NCBI GenBank assembly: GCA_019095985.1
Contig: CM032663.1
Location: forward strand, 42,886,008-42,950,007
Reading direction: 5' to 3'
DNA from: Streblospio benedicti
Lineage: Eukaryota > Annelida > Polychaeta > Spionida > Spionidae
Length of the DNA stretch: 64,000 nucleotides
In this document: piece by piece, positions 13,420 to 24,303 of the stretch
Layout: each line of letters opens with the position of its first letter
Position numbering within the stretch: the stretch's first letter is position 1
Notes under the pieces: model-generated
Told to the model about the DNA's origin: nothing
Database searches by the model: none
What the model saw: only the letters and a program-made list of their open reading frames with translations
Position numbers and translations under genes: made by a program

Positions 13420-16400
13420 GTAGGTCCTTGGCAGATCTTCCACATTGCATGTTGAATGTGCTTACGTCATGTCTGTGTGTGTTTTATAACATGAGAACAG
13501 TTACATGTAGTATTTCAGTATTAAGAAATATTGCTGTTTTACAATTTAATACCTTACATTTAATTTTACAAACATTTATTCTAAATCCCAGGTACAAAGT
13601 TATGAATTTAGATAATAATCTGTATCATGTGACTTTGATGTAATACTAGCAATAAGATAAGATTATCTTATTCCTGATAATACTTTGCATCATTCTACTT
13701 GATCGGTTTGTTGAGATACTATATCATTGGATCTTACTAAGTCCCCTTCAAATGACAAGCATAGCATCTAATTGGAGAAGCCATGAGCATGAGTCTGTAG
13801 CTCATGAGCCAATTAGAGCCATTTCTTCACCAATTGGTCCACAGATAGCAAACAATTTGATATTTTCATTGTGTGGAACTCTTGAACTTCAATGCAATTC
13901 ATGCTGCAATTACCTCTAATATGTTCCTCTTCATGCTCTGCGTTTTATAAAATTTAGGATACAGAATCGTGAGATATTAACGGGGTTTTATTATGGGCTT
14001 TTTGGAATTCCTCTCCACATTGCAATAATTCTTCTATATATTCTTCTATAAACAACTAAGAGGCTTAGACTTGTAGAGATCTTTTTTATGTAAACATTAG
14101 TGAGTGCTAGATAGTGGTCCAGCCTATCCAATAGTATCCATAAACGGAGGTTCAACTGTAAGTGCTGTAGGGAAGTTAGACAGAACAAATTGTTGGCCAA
14201 AAAAATCTAGTATGAAGAACTTAAAAAAAAATTAAAAATTTAGATTTACATAGGCCATAATCCTTCCATTTACATTTTGTACCTGGGTATAAGGGTTGAT
14301 TGATCATTTAAGTTGTTTGTAGAAAAATAAATGTCATATGATAGTTTGGAACAATATCTGGGTTTAATGACAACAATGACTTGGAGAAAATAGAGAAGAT
14401 AATGTTTGTAAGAAATAACACAACATTACAATCATATACTTTTCATGTGGCAGAGATTTCACAGACAAATTCAAACCAATTGGAATAACCGTCGATCTTT
14501 TTAAAAAAAATGTATATTACATTTACACCAATGCAGCAGATTGCAAAAGACAATAATGTTGTATTATATTAGTGCTTTGCTAATTGTATGCACTTTTATA
14601 AATAAAATTCTGTATTTTAGGAAAGTAATTTTTGCAATTGGTTATGATTCAATAAAAAAGATGCTGGCATTTCTCGTTTATCCTACTTTTAAGAGGAATA
14701 TCGCTCATCATGCATGTAGGTTGTCTCTCCTGATAGTTGTTCACATGGGCAATGTACACAGTGATCGTAACATGCAATTTATACAATTGCACCCTACTCT
14801 ATTAATCTTATGTCCTTTTGTAAAGTTGTCCAATCCAAATTCTATTGAAGACCAGGAAATGCTGCACATGTCCATTGCAGACGGCAAATTACTGTGACCT
14901 CGATGCGTCCATTCTGTGCTTAGTATAATACCAACTATGGAGACATGGCTTCCAATACATCCAGATGAATCTCCCGTGTCTGAGGGAATACAATGTATAC
15001 CAAATTTTCTCTCTATTGACATTTAGATCAGCCTTCTATCTTGGTATCAATAGGGGCGATCATGTTTTTGTTCTCATTTTACTTTGCAAGATAGTTTTGA
15101 TTTATTGGAGAGTAACAACAATCAGTCAAATGGATCTGGAAAAGAAAAAGATAATGAGTTTGATTAACAACCAAATACCGGTACATTTGTATGTGATGAG
15201 TGTTGAGCAAACTTATGACTCTCCTTTCTACTTAGTACCAGCAATGAAATAAGTACAGATGATTGATCTGTTTAGAACATTGTTATGTTCAAGCTCCTGA
15301 TCTAATTTACTTAATTCAATTTCATAAAAAACTCAAAGGAAAACATGCTCATTTCATGATTACTCAGCATGTACTACATGACACAACAGGTTCAAATTGT
15401 TATGGATGAATAAGGAGGCCTTCAATTGGGATCTGCATAAATGTACCCAAGAACCTTGTGTACATGTATATGGAAACAAAAGTGTCATGACTAGCATTAA
15501 AACATTTTTCCTCCATTGTTTTCCATTTTTTGTTTTTGGTATGCAGTTGCATTTTTTATACCTTTGTTCCTCATATTAAAAAAAAGCGCAGAATTTAGTT
15601 TATTTGTGACCAATGAATGAAGCTGTATATGGAATTTACAGATTTGAGAAGAAAAATAATAGTGCAGTTTTAGAAAATAAGTAAATACAGAGAAAAATGT
15701 ATTCTGGATAGCTTCTCATATTGAAATGAAATGCATAATTACAGAGAAGAAGGAAATATTTACGTGCATCATTACACAAGAGAGCTCATTTCTCACACTC
15801 TGTCAATACGTTTCAGACAGAATACTAAAACATTTACAGTATACAGAATCTGCTGCTAATGAATGAGAAATCTCAAGGATATTTGTGCAACAACATCAGG
15901 TACTCACAGTGACCAAACAGAGTATACACATACCACACTTTCTAAAAAGTTGATTTTATCGAACCTTAATGAAAATCACTTTATTTTAGTCAGAAATGTG
16001 TTCTAAAAAGAAGTGGGGAAGCTGGAATATATGCATTTTTTTGCATCACAAAATTCGTGTTTTAATGATCAAGATCACTGTTGCCATCTTTGTCTGCCAT
16101 TTCAGCATTTAGCAACCTATGTCAGCATGTGACGAAGTGGCATGTATAACATGACAAAGAATTTGGCCATTTTGGCTAGCCAGTGTTGGTAATTATGGTT
16201 ATTTTCCATGTGAAAATATAATGGCTAAATACTAATGCTAAATATTGAGAAAGTTTAAGATTACAAGAAATCTAACCATAACCTTTAGGGGGTTACCATT
16301 GTTTATTGCAGCCCAGGGGTGCGTGTGTAAAAATGAAACCAGTATGGCATAATTTTTAGGTCCCTTAAATTGTATAGTATTAAAATTCCCATCCCTTCTA

Positions 16401-16508
16401 TTATATAATAGATAGATTACTAAGAATTTATGTAAATTCATCATAATTGTTCCTGCTTTTTTTTTCAGTGCACCCCCACAGCCAAATCAAGTTTAGTTTC
16501 TAATACGT

Positions 16509-16533
16509 CCCCCCCCCCCCCCCCCCCCCCCCC
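16509..16533 (+). repeat. poly(C) tract of 25 C
   Basis: Uninterrupted run of 25 cytosines. Homopolymer length may be unreliable in the assembly. Confidence 0.9.
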
Positions 16534-18180
16534 ATTCCACCTTAGTTTTTTTTCATATGGTCTTTTCTGAACATATTAGACTGTTTTTAGTGACAAAAGA
16601 GACACGAATATTTGACTCAAGCTTGAAAATGACCATTTTGGCAGATTAGAATTAATGGCCTCTGAAGAACAGATCCATTTTGCTAAATGCAAAAATTTGT
16701 TTTGCCTTTTTGACAATTGTAGGAGTGGAGACTTATAAGCACCATAAGTGTTAAAATTACATGTAATTCATATATGCATAGTGATAAGAAAATATGTACA
16801 TGTAAATTGTAATTTCGAAAAAAAATATAAATGCTAAATTATGAAGAAAAAAAAAATTACCAACTTACTTCAGTGGAAGGATTTCTTGCCATTAAAATAG
16901 TTGCATATAAGCTGATAATGGACAGACATATTTCTAGACCTGGATGCCTAAGAAATCAAAGATTCTTACTTTTCGGTTCCAATTGGGGCTATCATATTTC
17001 TAGAGTATCAGGCTGATGGTACTGATGTGCTTATTGTGAAGAAAAAACTGCTGTGTGCATTATGATCTAAGTCCAAGTCGTTTTACTTAATTGGCTCTTT
17101 CCCCTTTTTGTAGTAACTATTTGATGAAATAATTTCCATCTACAATCTGTAGTCTATTATAACTTCATGAAGATTAGACACTTAGGTTTTATTTTTGAAA
17201 TATCAGTAGTGTTTATTTATTTCTGACATAGTCTATATTTCATGACATCATTTATATGTCTTGTATCATAACACTTTATAATAATTACAGCTTTGTGGTC
17301 AATATTATGTATAGTACTATAGTATGATTAGTGTTTGATTAAAATTTAAAGTGAGGCTTGTCCATATAAGTATAGTTAGAACCAGCTTCTTTTGTATTTT
17401 AGGGCATCGATTTGAAAGTGATGTTCACCCGAGAATGCTGGCCTTAAATTGTGCAAATAAGTGGCTCATGCCAGATCAGATGTTTCCCATCTCTTTTTCA
17501 ACACACAAAGCTAGTTTAAATAGGAAAGTGCTAATTGTATAGGGATATGTCAAGCTTAACTTCAATTTGAAGGACATCATTTTGTACCAAATAATGATTT
17601 ACAAATTAACATTTGAATACAGAACATAGAACATTTGTTATAGAACACTTGAGTTACCAAGTGGTGAAATGATAAAATCAGCAGAGAATCTCTTTTATTT
17701 TTTTATACCTTGAAGTAAGATTTCTCCCCAAAGAAACATTAAATCAACATTATCATCAAAGTATTTTAAAAGAAAAAGTTTGATAGACATTATGACATTA
17801 TGGAAGTGATTATAGCTCCTGTGAATATGTCAATGTTTCAAAAAAGAATATCTCGCATATTATTTGTGTTTTCTTTTGAAGGGTAATATTTACACCTTAT
17901 AATTTGCATGTAATTATCCATTTTGATGATGATATATGATTTTATTCACCATATTTAGGAATTCATTTGATTTTCATGCTGATAAATGATTGTTAATATG
18001 GTGCTTATTTTGGAAATGAAAGCTGTTATTTATAAAAAAAAATGGTTATGTTATGTTTTTTAATTCATACTCTTGCTACATCTAACTGGGAAAGAGATGC
18101 CCATGTAGATTGAGAAGCATCGTTTATAAAAAAAGATTCTAAAATTTACTCATTCTGATCGACTATCAAATTTTAAGTAT

Positions 18181-18231
18181 GATTTTTTTTTCTAGGTGAG
18201 TACCTTTGTTTGTCTCCATATGAAGATTCGT
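18181..18231 (+). promoter_or_regulatory. candidate recursive splice site with 36-nt RS-exon
   Basis: A pyrimidine run ending TTTTTTTTCTAG abuts GTGAGTAC at 18196, so a 3' splice site is fused to a consensus 5' splice site with no exon between. A second 5' splice site, CGT|GTAAGT, follows at 18232, leaving a 36-nt segment (18196-18231). Known recursive (ratchet) sites have this form. Splicing to the AG rebuilds a 5' site used for the next step, and the downstream 5' site defines an RS-exon normally skipped. The alternative reading is an ordinary 36-nt cassette exon. Confidence 0.45.
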
Positions 18232-18533
18232 GTAAGTACAAAATGAACTTTATAATGAATATAATAGTCTCATTTTTTTTTACATTATAGCTTATGATTA
18301 AATTTCTAAGATATTTTTATTTCACCATGATCTATATCTTATTGCCACAGTTTTTAATACAGTACATGTACAATCCTCTATTCTATTAGAAAACATACAC
18401 TTTTTTTGTATCTTTTCTTGTAACTTCTTTAGTAGATTCTTTCTTGCACAAATGAGACTTGCACTGTTTGCATTGTGAATATTGCACCTGGATTGATGTA
18501 CATGTACAATTGTACCAGATCCACTGGGTAGTG

Positions 18534-19190
18534 ATGGGGTCTCTTGTGTCGTAAATCATATGCAACCTGTATATGGAGGAGTTTTCAAGAGATACCGTAG
18601 AATCGTCCCTAATGTGTCCCTAATGCACCTCGATTATGATAGAAATATGTGAATGACAATGATGTGATTCAAAAGACAGAATACACTGCAGAGTTTCAAG
18701 AACATCTGAACTCAGTTGACAGGTGTATTCAGTGGAGCACTGAGGGAGAGAGTATAGTGAACGGTGGAACAGCTCTTCCATTTCATGATGTGTTGATTCT
18801 TGTGAACAATGACACTTTGCACACGAGTGCATAGAAAAGATACAAATACTGACCAGTGTCCTAATTACAGCGGTAACCACCCAATAGAGCATAAATCTAG
18901 AGAAGTGCGGACGCTAAATCACAGAGCCGAGTGTGTGGTTAGTGACGCGAGTGAGCAAGATGAGAAAGTATCTTGAGAAAGTTCTTGGTTTCAATGGATA
19001 CCCCAGAAATATGATAACAAACAGGAGCCCTATTGAAAGACTAGGCTATATGCTATACTTCGAACGTCGTGTAATAGAGGCCATTCATATCAGGAAGCTG
19101 AAGTCATCACTCAATAGAGACAGTGGCAGATACCAACTTCCTTCCATCTGGAACAATGTGCGGAGAGGGGTCGGGCACACAATTCAGTGA
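18534..19190 (+). mobile_element. Penelope-like retroelement fragment, broken
   Basis: Pieces of a Penelope-type reverse transcriptase appear in order on the plus strand: MGS near 18534, NLYMEEF near 18561, APRL followed by YVNDNDVIQKTEYTAEFQEH (usual family motif YVDD) from about 18625, LPFHDVLI near 18777, then HRKDTNTDQ and LNHRAECVV to about 18945. After a missing middle part (the GIY-YIG region is mostly gone) comes the C-terminal block EAIHIRKLKSSLNRDSGRYQ near 19080-19140, ending at a stop at 19188-19190. Several frame changes and stops separate the blocks. The active-site Asp-Asp is changed to Asn-Asp. This is a dead, 5'-truncated copy. The family call is from remembered motifs, not a search. 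Confidence 0.75.
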
Positions 19191-19299
19191 TTTCCCGCGA
19201 TACCTTGACTAAAATGGTACTGAATATCAAAGTGAACATTGCAGGAATAATTATTAAATACGCTTTTTATTTTACGGTGCTACATTGCAATTTTTATCA

Positions 19300-20140
19300 T
19301 TCTGATTGGTTTTGAATGATATTGAACATTTACATGAAAATGGAATTTTTTCAGTTTCTTTGAGACAGATTCAGACATTTAAACAAGCCTAAATTGGGGA
19401 TTAGGTCCCATGATTAGAACAGCCAAGTTTGTTTGCATATTTGATTGCATACACATTACTGTTACGTACCCCCCCATTACATACGTGCCTGCGGCACGTG
19501 TACCGCGGGGGTATACCGGCGGCACAGCTGTTTATTTTCTTTGTTTTTAAAAATAATTAAAATAAATTTAAACAAGTGCGGGGGTCATGCCGTGGCGATG
19601 TCGCCAACGGTACATTATAGCCGCCGCCGCCGAAGCCTGCCAATGGTGCATTAAAGCCACTGACGAAGCCCGGCAGTGGCGGCGAGATCAAAGGGAATAA
19701 TTCCCTACCGGACGGCACGGGCTTCAACGGCACCCTGCGACTTTTTAGAAGAAGTGACAGGAAAAATTGCCGCGGCATGGCTTTTTGCCGCCGCCGACTT
19801 CCCTCGGTGCCCCGTTTGTACCGGCGGCACCAGTATATTGACTTTTTCGTGCCGGTCCTTGCCGTTGGCCTCAACGCGGCGTTGCGCCCCCCCGGGGACC
19901 AATATTTAAACAAAAATGCTATTTTTAGTAACAAATCCAAGATAAATCCTCGGTGCTGCACGTATGTAATGGGGGGGTTAGTGTACCACTTGAGTGATGA
20001 CTAGTCATGTGTATGCAAATTAAAATATTGCTGTTCTAATCATGAAACCTAAACCCAAATTTAGACTTGTTTAAAATGTCTGACTGTCTCCCATAGAAAC
20101 TGAAAAAATGCTATTTTCATGCGTAGGTGTTCATTATTAC
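19300..20140. mobile_element. long-TIR (foldback/MITE-like) DNA element with GC-rich core
   Basis: Two long inverted arms enclose a core. The left arm, about 19315-19485, includes TTTTTTCAGTTTCT, AGACAGATTCAGACATTTAA, ACAAGCCTAAATT, CATGATTAGAACAGC and CCCCCCCATTACATACGTGC. The right arm, about 19955-20135, carries the reverse complement in mirror order with moderate divergence. Arms are about 150-180 bp. The core, 19486-19955, is strikingly GC-rich for this window and repeats CGGCAC-type motifs. No transposase is seen, so it is non-autonomous. The superfamily is unknown, target-site duplications were not found by eye, and exact ends may be off by 20 bp or more. Confidence 0.7.
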
Positions 20141-20844
20141 TCGGTCTGTGTTGGTACATTGAATATCTTATTTGATGGACGTGATATATATTTGTTTTTT
20201 TTAATACTTGTACTGTATTCGTATGTAGATCTATCTTGATTGTTATAATTTCTGAGCTAATTACATATAAAGATTTATTTAAAAGAACACCTTCAAATGG
20301 TTATGGTTCATCTTTTGCAAATTGGTAAGATCTCAATTGGCAAGATCTCACAAGGTCTTGTTTCCTGTCTATAGATTTTGTACCTAACAAATACCTGTCT
20401 TTTGGGTTTAAAATGGCTATCACATGAATTATTTGTATTCTGAATGAAAACATTGTGTAAAAGATGGGATTTTCAACAAATGAGACTAAAAACATACCGG
20501 TACAATTACCTGGTTGGTGTGAATCAAATGTAATTTGGTATGAAATAGAAACTTTTTAAATCAGAGGTCAATGCGGACAAGTTTTATTAACACAGACAAT
20601 TTGTAAATAGACATGCAAATTGTTTACTGTAGATATTGGTATTACAAAATACTTTAATATAGTTATACACAGAAAATATGAATGAATTAAAAGACATTCT
20701 AACAAAAATATTATGATAGAACAAGTCTGTGTCAAATTATTGATAGACACAGAAATTTACTTTAGTCAGCAAATTATATATATATTATGCTGCAGTCCTG
20801 TAAATCTATTAATTAGGATTTAGCTGATATTCTTGAACTAGTAA

Positions 20845-20888
20845 TACCGTATTCATTCTAATAAGCACGCAGTGCGCTTACTAAAACA
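20845..20888 (+). mobile_element. solo terminal fragment of a TACCGTATT-type MITE
   Basis: The string ATACCGTATTCATTCTAATA followed by AGCACGCAGTGCGCTTACT resembles the terminal repeat of the element at 38562-39334, whose right end reads on the minus strand ATACCGTATCCTCGTGCATA. Both carry a small internal palindrome (GCAC..GTGC). Only one end is present; the LINE lies just downstream. Confidence 0.4.
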
Positions 20889-20912
20889 AATTCAAACAGA
20901 AACAAAATTTTC

Positions 20913-22280
20913 TTGAATGTGTTCAATGTGTTGGTATGGAGTAAATATGTAGGATTTGAGCACGAGAAGCAGTATGGCTTCATATCTGGAAGACCAACTA
21001 CCTTACAGCTGTTGACAGTCATTGACAAGTGGACCGAAGCTTTAGATAAGGGTTACACAATAGATGCAATATACATGGACTTCCAAAAAGCTTTCGACAC
21101 CGTACCACACCGTAGATTAATTGGGAAACTAAAAAGTTACAACATAACAGATCCAATATTAGGATGGATAACTTCTTTTCTGAGTGAAAGAGTGCAACAA
21201 GTTGTAGTGAATGGACAACAATCCGAATGGCTACCCGTAACGAGTGGAATCCCGCAAGGAAGTGTCCTGGGGCCTATCCTCTTTGTACTATACATAAATG
21301 ACCTACCAGACAAAGTAAACTCAGATATCTTCCTTTTCGCCGATGACACAAAGATTTTTAAGAACATAACTACACAAAATGACCATGACATATTACAGAG
21401 TGACCTAGATGAACTAGCAGAATGGTCTAACACCTGGCTATTGAAATTCCATCCGGGCAAATGCAAGTCAATGAGCATAGGAACACCTAAAGAAGACACA
21501 CAATCTTACACCCTATTAGCAAACAATAGCCGACACAACCTATTAAATACTAAAGAAGAAAAAGATATAGGAGTGACCATTGACTCTAAATTAGAATTTG
21601 ACAAACACATAAACGAAAAAATTAATAAAGCAACAAGTACCTTTGCAATGATCAGAAGAGCATATAAATTTTTAGATGAAGAAACTTTTAAACCACTTTA
21701 CAAAGCTCTCGTTAGAAGTCACTTGGAATATGCAAACTCTGTATGGAGTCCATATAAGCAAAAACACATTGAAGCTATCGAAAATGTTCAAAGACGTGCC
21801 ACCAAACAACTACCTGGACTAAACACCTTATCATACGAAGATAGACTAAGGCGGCTAAAATTACCAACCCTGGCTTTTAGAAGACAAAGAGGTGATATGA
21901 TAGAAGTATATAAAATCTTACATGGAAAATATGATGAAGATGTACCACGACTACTTAAATTGAAAAAGGACAACACTATTAGAACTGGGTTAAGGGGTCA
22001 CAGTATGCAAATTTATCAAGAAAGAGCAAACCTAGATATTAGAAAATATAGTTTCACTCAGAGGGTTCAGAAGACCTGGAATAAACTACCAGAAGAAATA
22101 GTGACATCTCCAAGCTTAAACACGTTTAAGAACCGCATTGACAAATATTGGAAAGACCAAGAGCTATTTTACAATTATAAAGCCAATACCATAATCGGAA
22201 GTAATAGACAATATTCGGGGGGAGACGAAGAAGAGCTGACTATAGAGGCCACAGATGCCTGCAGTCAGAAAGAAACGTAA
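20913..22280 (+). CDS. partial LINE reverse transcriptase (CR1/jockey-like)
   Basis: Open frame of 455 codons. The first 14 residues probably come from flanking DNA and real homology begins near residue 15 (FEHEKQYGFISGRPTTLQLL). RT blocks in order are DFQKAFDTVPHRRL (residues 56-69), SGIPQGSVLGPILFVLYIND (111-130), the catalytic FADD (142-145), and LKFHPGKCKSM (177-187). Then come the thumb and connection part with GVTIDSKLEFDKHI, RSHLEYANSVWSPY and NVQRRATKQLPGL, and a C-terminal SFTQRVQKTWNKLPEEIV. This C-terminal layout is standard for CR1/jockey RTs. The enzyme would copy element RNA at nicked chromosomal DNA, but this copy lacks its endonuclease and early RT motifs. The ATG at 20913 is not a natural start. 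Confidence 0.9.
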   Translation: MNVFNVLVWSKYVGFEHEKQYGFISGRPTTLQLLTVIDKWTEALDKGYTIDAIYMDFQKAFDTVPHRRLIGKLKSYNITDPILGWITSFLSERVQQVVVNGQQSEWLPVTSGIPQGSVLGPILFVLYINDLPDKVNSDIFLFADDTKIFKNITTQNDHDILQSDLDELAEWSNTWLLKFHPGKCKSMSIGTPKEDTQSYTLLANNSRHNLLNTKEEKDIGVTIDSKLEFDKHINEKINKATSTFAMIRRAYKFLDEETFKPLYKALVRSHLEYANSVWSPYKQKHIEAIENVQRRATKQLPGLNTLSYEDRLRRLKLPTLAFRRQRGDMIEVYKILHGKYDEDVPRLLKLKKDNTIRTGLRGHSMQIYQERANLDIRKYSFTQRVQKTWNKLPEEIVTSPSLNTFKNRIDKYWKDQELFYNYKANTIIGSNRQYSGGDEEELTIEATDACSQKET

Positions 22281-22305
22281 AGGAACGTAAAGGTAAAAAA
22301 GGAGA
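20945..22305 (+). mobile_element. 5'-truncated CR1/jockey-type LINE
   Basis: The element starts inside the reverse-transcriptase domain and runs through an unbroken 3' part of the reading frame to a short tail. The tail repeats ACGTAAAGGA and then GTAAA, the kind of short-repeat 3' end used by CR1-like LINEs instead of a long poly(A). The endonuclease domain and the first part of the RT are absent, as expected from incomplete reverse transcription. An uninterrupted frame of more than 430 codons suggests a fairly recent insertion. Small MITE-type pieces flank it on both sides. Confidence 0.85.
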
Positions 22306-22328
22306 TTGGAGTGTCAATTGTAGGAATT

Positions 22329-22449
22329 GACCACAAGATTGGAGTGTCAATCAGTAAATTGACCATGCTGACGTCTGATTTACCCTCACTACATTTGGGT
22401 AAATCAGGCGTCAGCATGGTCAATTTTTCTTGACAATTCAGTGGTCAAA
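22329..22449. mobile_element. hairpin MITE, 121 bp
   Basis: The core is a near-perfect inverted repeat. The left arm 22356-22385 (AAATTGACCATGCTGACG...) and right arm 22397-22426 differ at one base over 30, around an 11-nt loop. A looser outer part pairs TGACCAC...TGTCAA with TTGACA...GTGGTCA. On the right it runs directly into the CATTCTATCA end shared with the next elements. Confidence 0.7.
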
Positions 22450-22452
22450 TAC

Positions 22453-23424
22453 CATTCTATCATGACTAAAATCCACACTAAATGAGTGTCTGATTCGTTT
22501 TTATTTTGAAATAAATCATATCATAACGGTCTCATTGTCATTTTGACCGTGCGACGTCAGCAGCTGTATAGAAAATGTGACAGTACTAGTCTAGTGTAGG
22601 TCGTGATCAAAACCAGTTATGATATGTCTGTGCATCCTGACTTGACTGACCAAAAGCGTAAGGTGTCAGCATACAGCATATAGGCGAGGGATTGTCCTTC
22701 GTCAAGGGAGGTTGATTGGTTTGCATATAAGACGGTCTGGTTCATAGCCGGGAGGTCGTGAGTAAGACTGACTTTCGTTTCAAAAGACAAGGACCGGGTG
22801 CTTCGGTAGAAACCACCCTGTGAATTGGGGACTGGCCCGTGTAAGACACTGGGGGGGGGGCTACCGCCGGGAATTTGAACTCAGGTAGATGGGTAGTGTA
22901 ATCTGAAGGATGATGGAAAGTTAGATCTGACTGGTCCCTCGGTCAGCACCTGATCTGATAATAGTGTTCCGTAAATTGTGTTCCGTTTGACCTTTGCTCT
23001 CCAAACCCTATTGTGCCCTGTATGATTTTTGGGATACTTCCCGGATGGGATCTAGTTAGAGCGATGATAGGTGCGGCCATGCAGTGGTTCCAAATTCACC
23101 ATGTCTGAATGGCGCTGGTATAAAGTAAGGGAGTTGGGGGAGTCTGTCACAAAAAGTGGCCAACAATGCATCCTAGATTGACAAAGTGCCCAACAACATT
23201 TTAAGAACTATATGTCGGGATTACCAACTAAATGTTGAAGAATTCCTTCCAAAGGGAGGTTGGTGTGTGTGGTCTGCATGCCCGTATGACATATAAGACG
23301 GTCTGGTTCAAATATTCCAAATCACCTTTACAAGTAAGACTGACTTTAGTTCCATATGATTTATTTCAAAATAAAAAAGCGAATCAGACACTCATTTAGT
23401 GTGGATTTTAGTCATGATAGAATG
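22453..23424. mobile_element. non-autonomous TIR element with 70-bp inverted ends
   Basis: The left end 22453-22521 (CATTCTATCATGACTAAAAT ... TTTTGAAATAAATCATAT) is the near-exact reverse complement of the right end 23354-23424. The interior is more GC-rich than its surroundings. It contains a direct repeat: GGGAGGTTG, then CATATAAGACGGTCTGGTTC, then GTAAGACTGACTTT, at about 22707-22786 and again at about 23254-23350. No transposase frame is present. The ends carry the word TGATAGAATG shared by neighbouring hairpin elements. Confidence 0.75.
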
Positions 23425-23568
23425 AGACAGTTAAATCTTTAAATTTAGCATAGTTTTAACATTTGTGAATGATAAAAGACCAATATGATTTTTTGACACC
23501 AAAAATAAATGAGTAAGTAATTAGACTGTGGTGTGGTGGTGTCGTAGCGTGCAGTAAATCACTGGAGC

Positions 23569-23653
23569 GTGCAGTCAATCGCATAATTGAGCACGCTGAT
23601 TGACCAATCAGCTTGGGTTATTGTCTGTGATTTTTGCACGGAATGATAGAATG
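23569..23653 (+). repeat. MITE half-element, copy 1 of a direct repeat
   Basis: From GCGTGCAGTCAATCGCATAA through GACCAATCAG to TGATAGAATG. The same order of words recurs at 24214-24303. It ends where the 123-bp hairpin element begins. Confidence 0.6.
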
Positions 23654-23766
23654 TAAAATTTAGCATGCTGATGCGTGATTGGCACAAACGAAGTAGAAGA
23701 ACTGCCATCGCCATGCTAAATTTTACGATTGACACTCTAATCTCGTGCTCAAATACCATTCTATCA
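23644..23766. mobile_element. 123-bp hairpin MITE with TGATAGAATG ends
   Basis: The outer inverted repeat TGATAGAATG (23644-23653) pairs with CATTCTATCA (23757-23766). An inner stem pairs GTAAAATTTAGCATGCTGATG at 23653-23673 with 23706-23726, with two mismatches in 21 bp. No coding capacity. It is related by its ends and by AGTGTCAATCG-type words to the hairpin at 22329-22449. Confidence 0.7.
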
Positions 23767-24213
23767 CGAAGAAGATACAATAAATAACTTTTAAGAGTCT
23801 ATATAGAACCAATCTAAACTCTTGTAGTATAATAGTTTGCGGAAGCCCAGTACATTACAAAACAGTCCACGTATGGCGACGTTTTGAAACTTGCGCTGCA
23901 CTCCTTATAGCCACGGCAGTATACGTCCCTCGTTCAATGTATTTCACTATTATGGCGCTTTGGCTAATGTTGTACATAAACTATTAATTTTAGAAGATGG
24001 TAAAAAGTTTGTCTCCGTTTGGTTTATCCTTGCATTCTAAATACGAATTTACTATGCGTAACTACTCAGATTGTTATCAAAGCACCATAGGGCTGTTCAA
24101 ACTAGGTGGATCTGTAATGCTTTTTTGATGCTATTAGGATGTAAACCTGTGAATCAAGAATTGTCCTCACTTGTATTTGTTACTGTCCTTAGCAATGTGC
24201 AGTCAATCCTTAG

Positions 24214-24303
24214 TACCGTACAGTCAATCGTATAACTTAGCACGCCTCTCGACCAATCAGAATGCGTTATTGGTGGTTATTTATGCAGGGAGTGATAGAA
24301 TGG
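24214..24303 (+). repeat. MITE half-element, copy 2 of a direct repeat
   Basis: Diverged copy of 23569-23653: CAGTCAATCGTATAACTTAG, then CGACCAATCAGAATGCGTTA, ending GTGATAGAATGG. It is the last member of the TGATAGAATG cluster on this side. Confidence 0.55.

Larger units (their letters stand above)
11451..18180. other. intron-like DNA, no gene recognised apart from one GC-rich island
   Basis: AT-rich sequence without recognisable repeats or genes, except the GC-rich candidate exon at 13262-13419 and a 25-base C run at 16509-16533. Overlapping frames on both strands near 14541-15250 (up to 118 residues) show no motif and look like chance frames. At 12929 a good 3' splice site (GTTGTTTCAG) is followed by GTGTAT, a poor 5' splice site. 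Confidence 0.5.

Noticed and set aside
14541-15252. Overlapping frames of 118, 93 and 95 codons on both strands
   Set aside because: They conflict with one another, lack motifs and have no convincing acceptor or donor sites.
19557-19961. 134-codon minus frame in the GC-rich core of the long-TIR element
   Set aside because: Overlapping frames are open on both strands, as expected of GC-rich repetitive DNA. The residues are Arg/Pro/Gly-biased with no domain.
21137-21499. 120-codon minus frame
   Set aside because: Antisense shadow of the LINE reverse transcriptase.
22865-22890. Possible tRNA B-box (minus strand GAGTTCAAATTCCCGG)
   Set aside because: No A-box at the right distance and no cloverleaf; it lies inside a TIR element.
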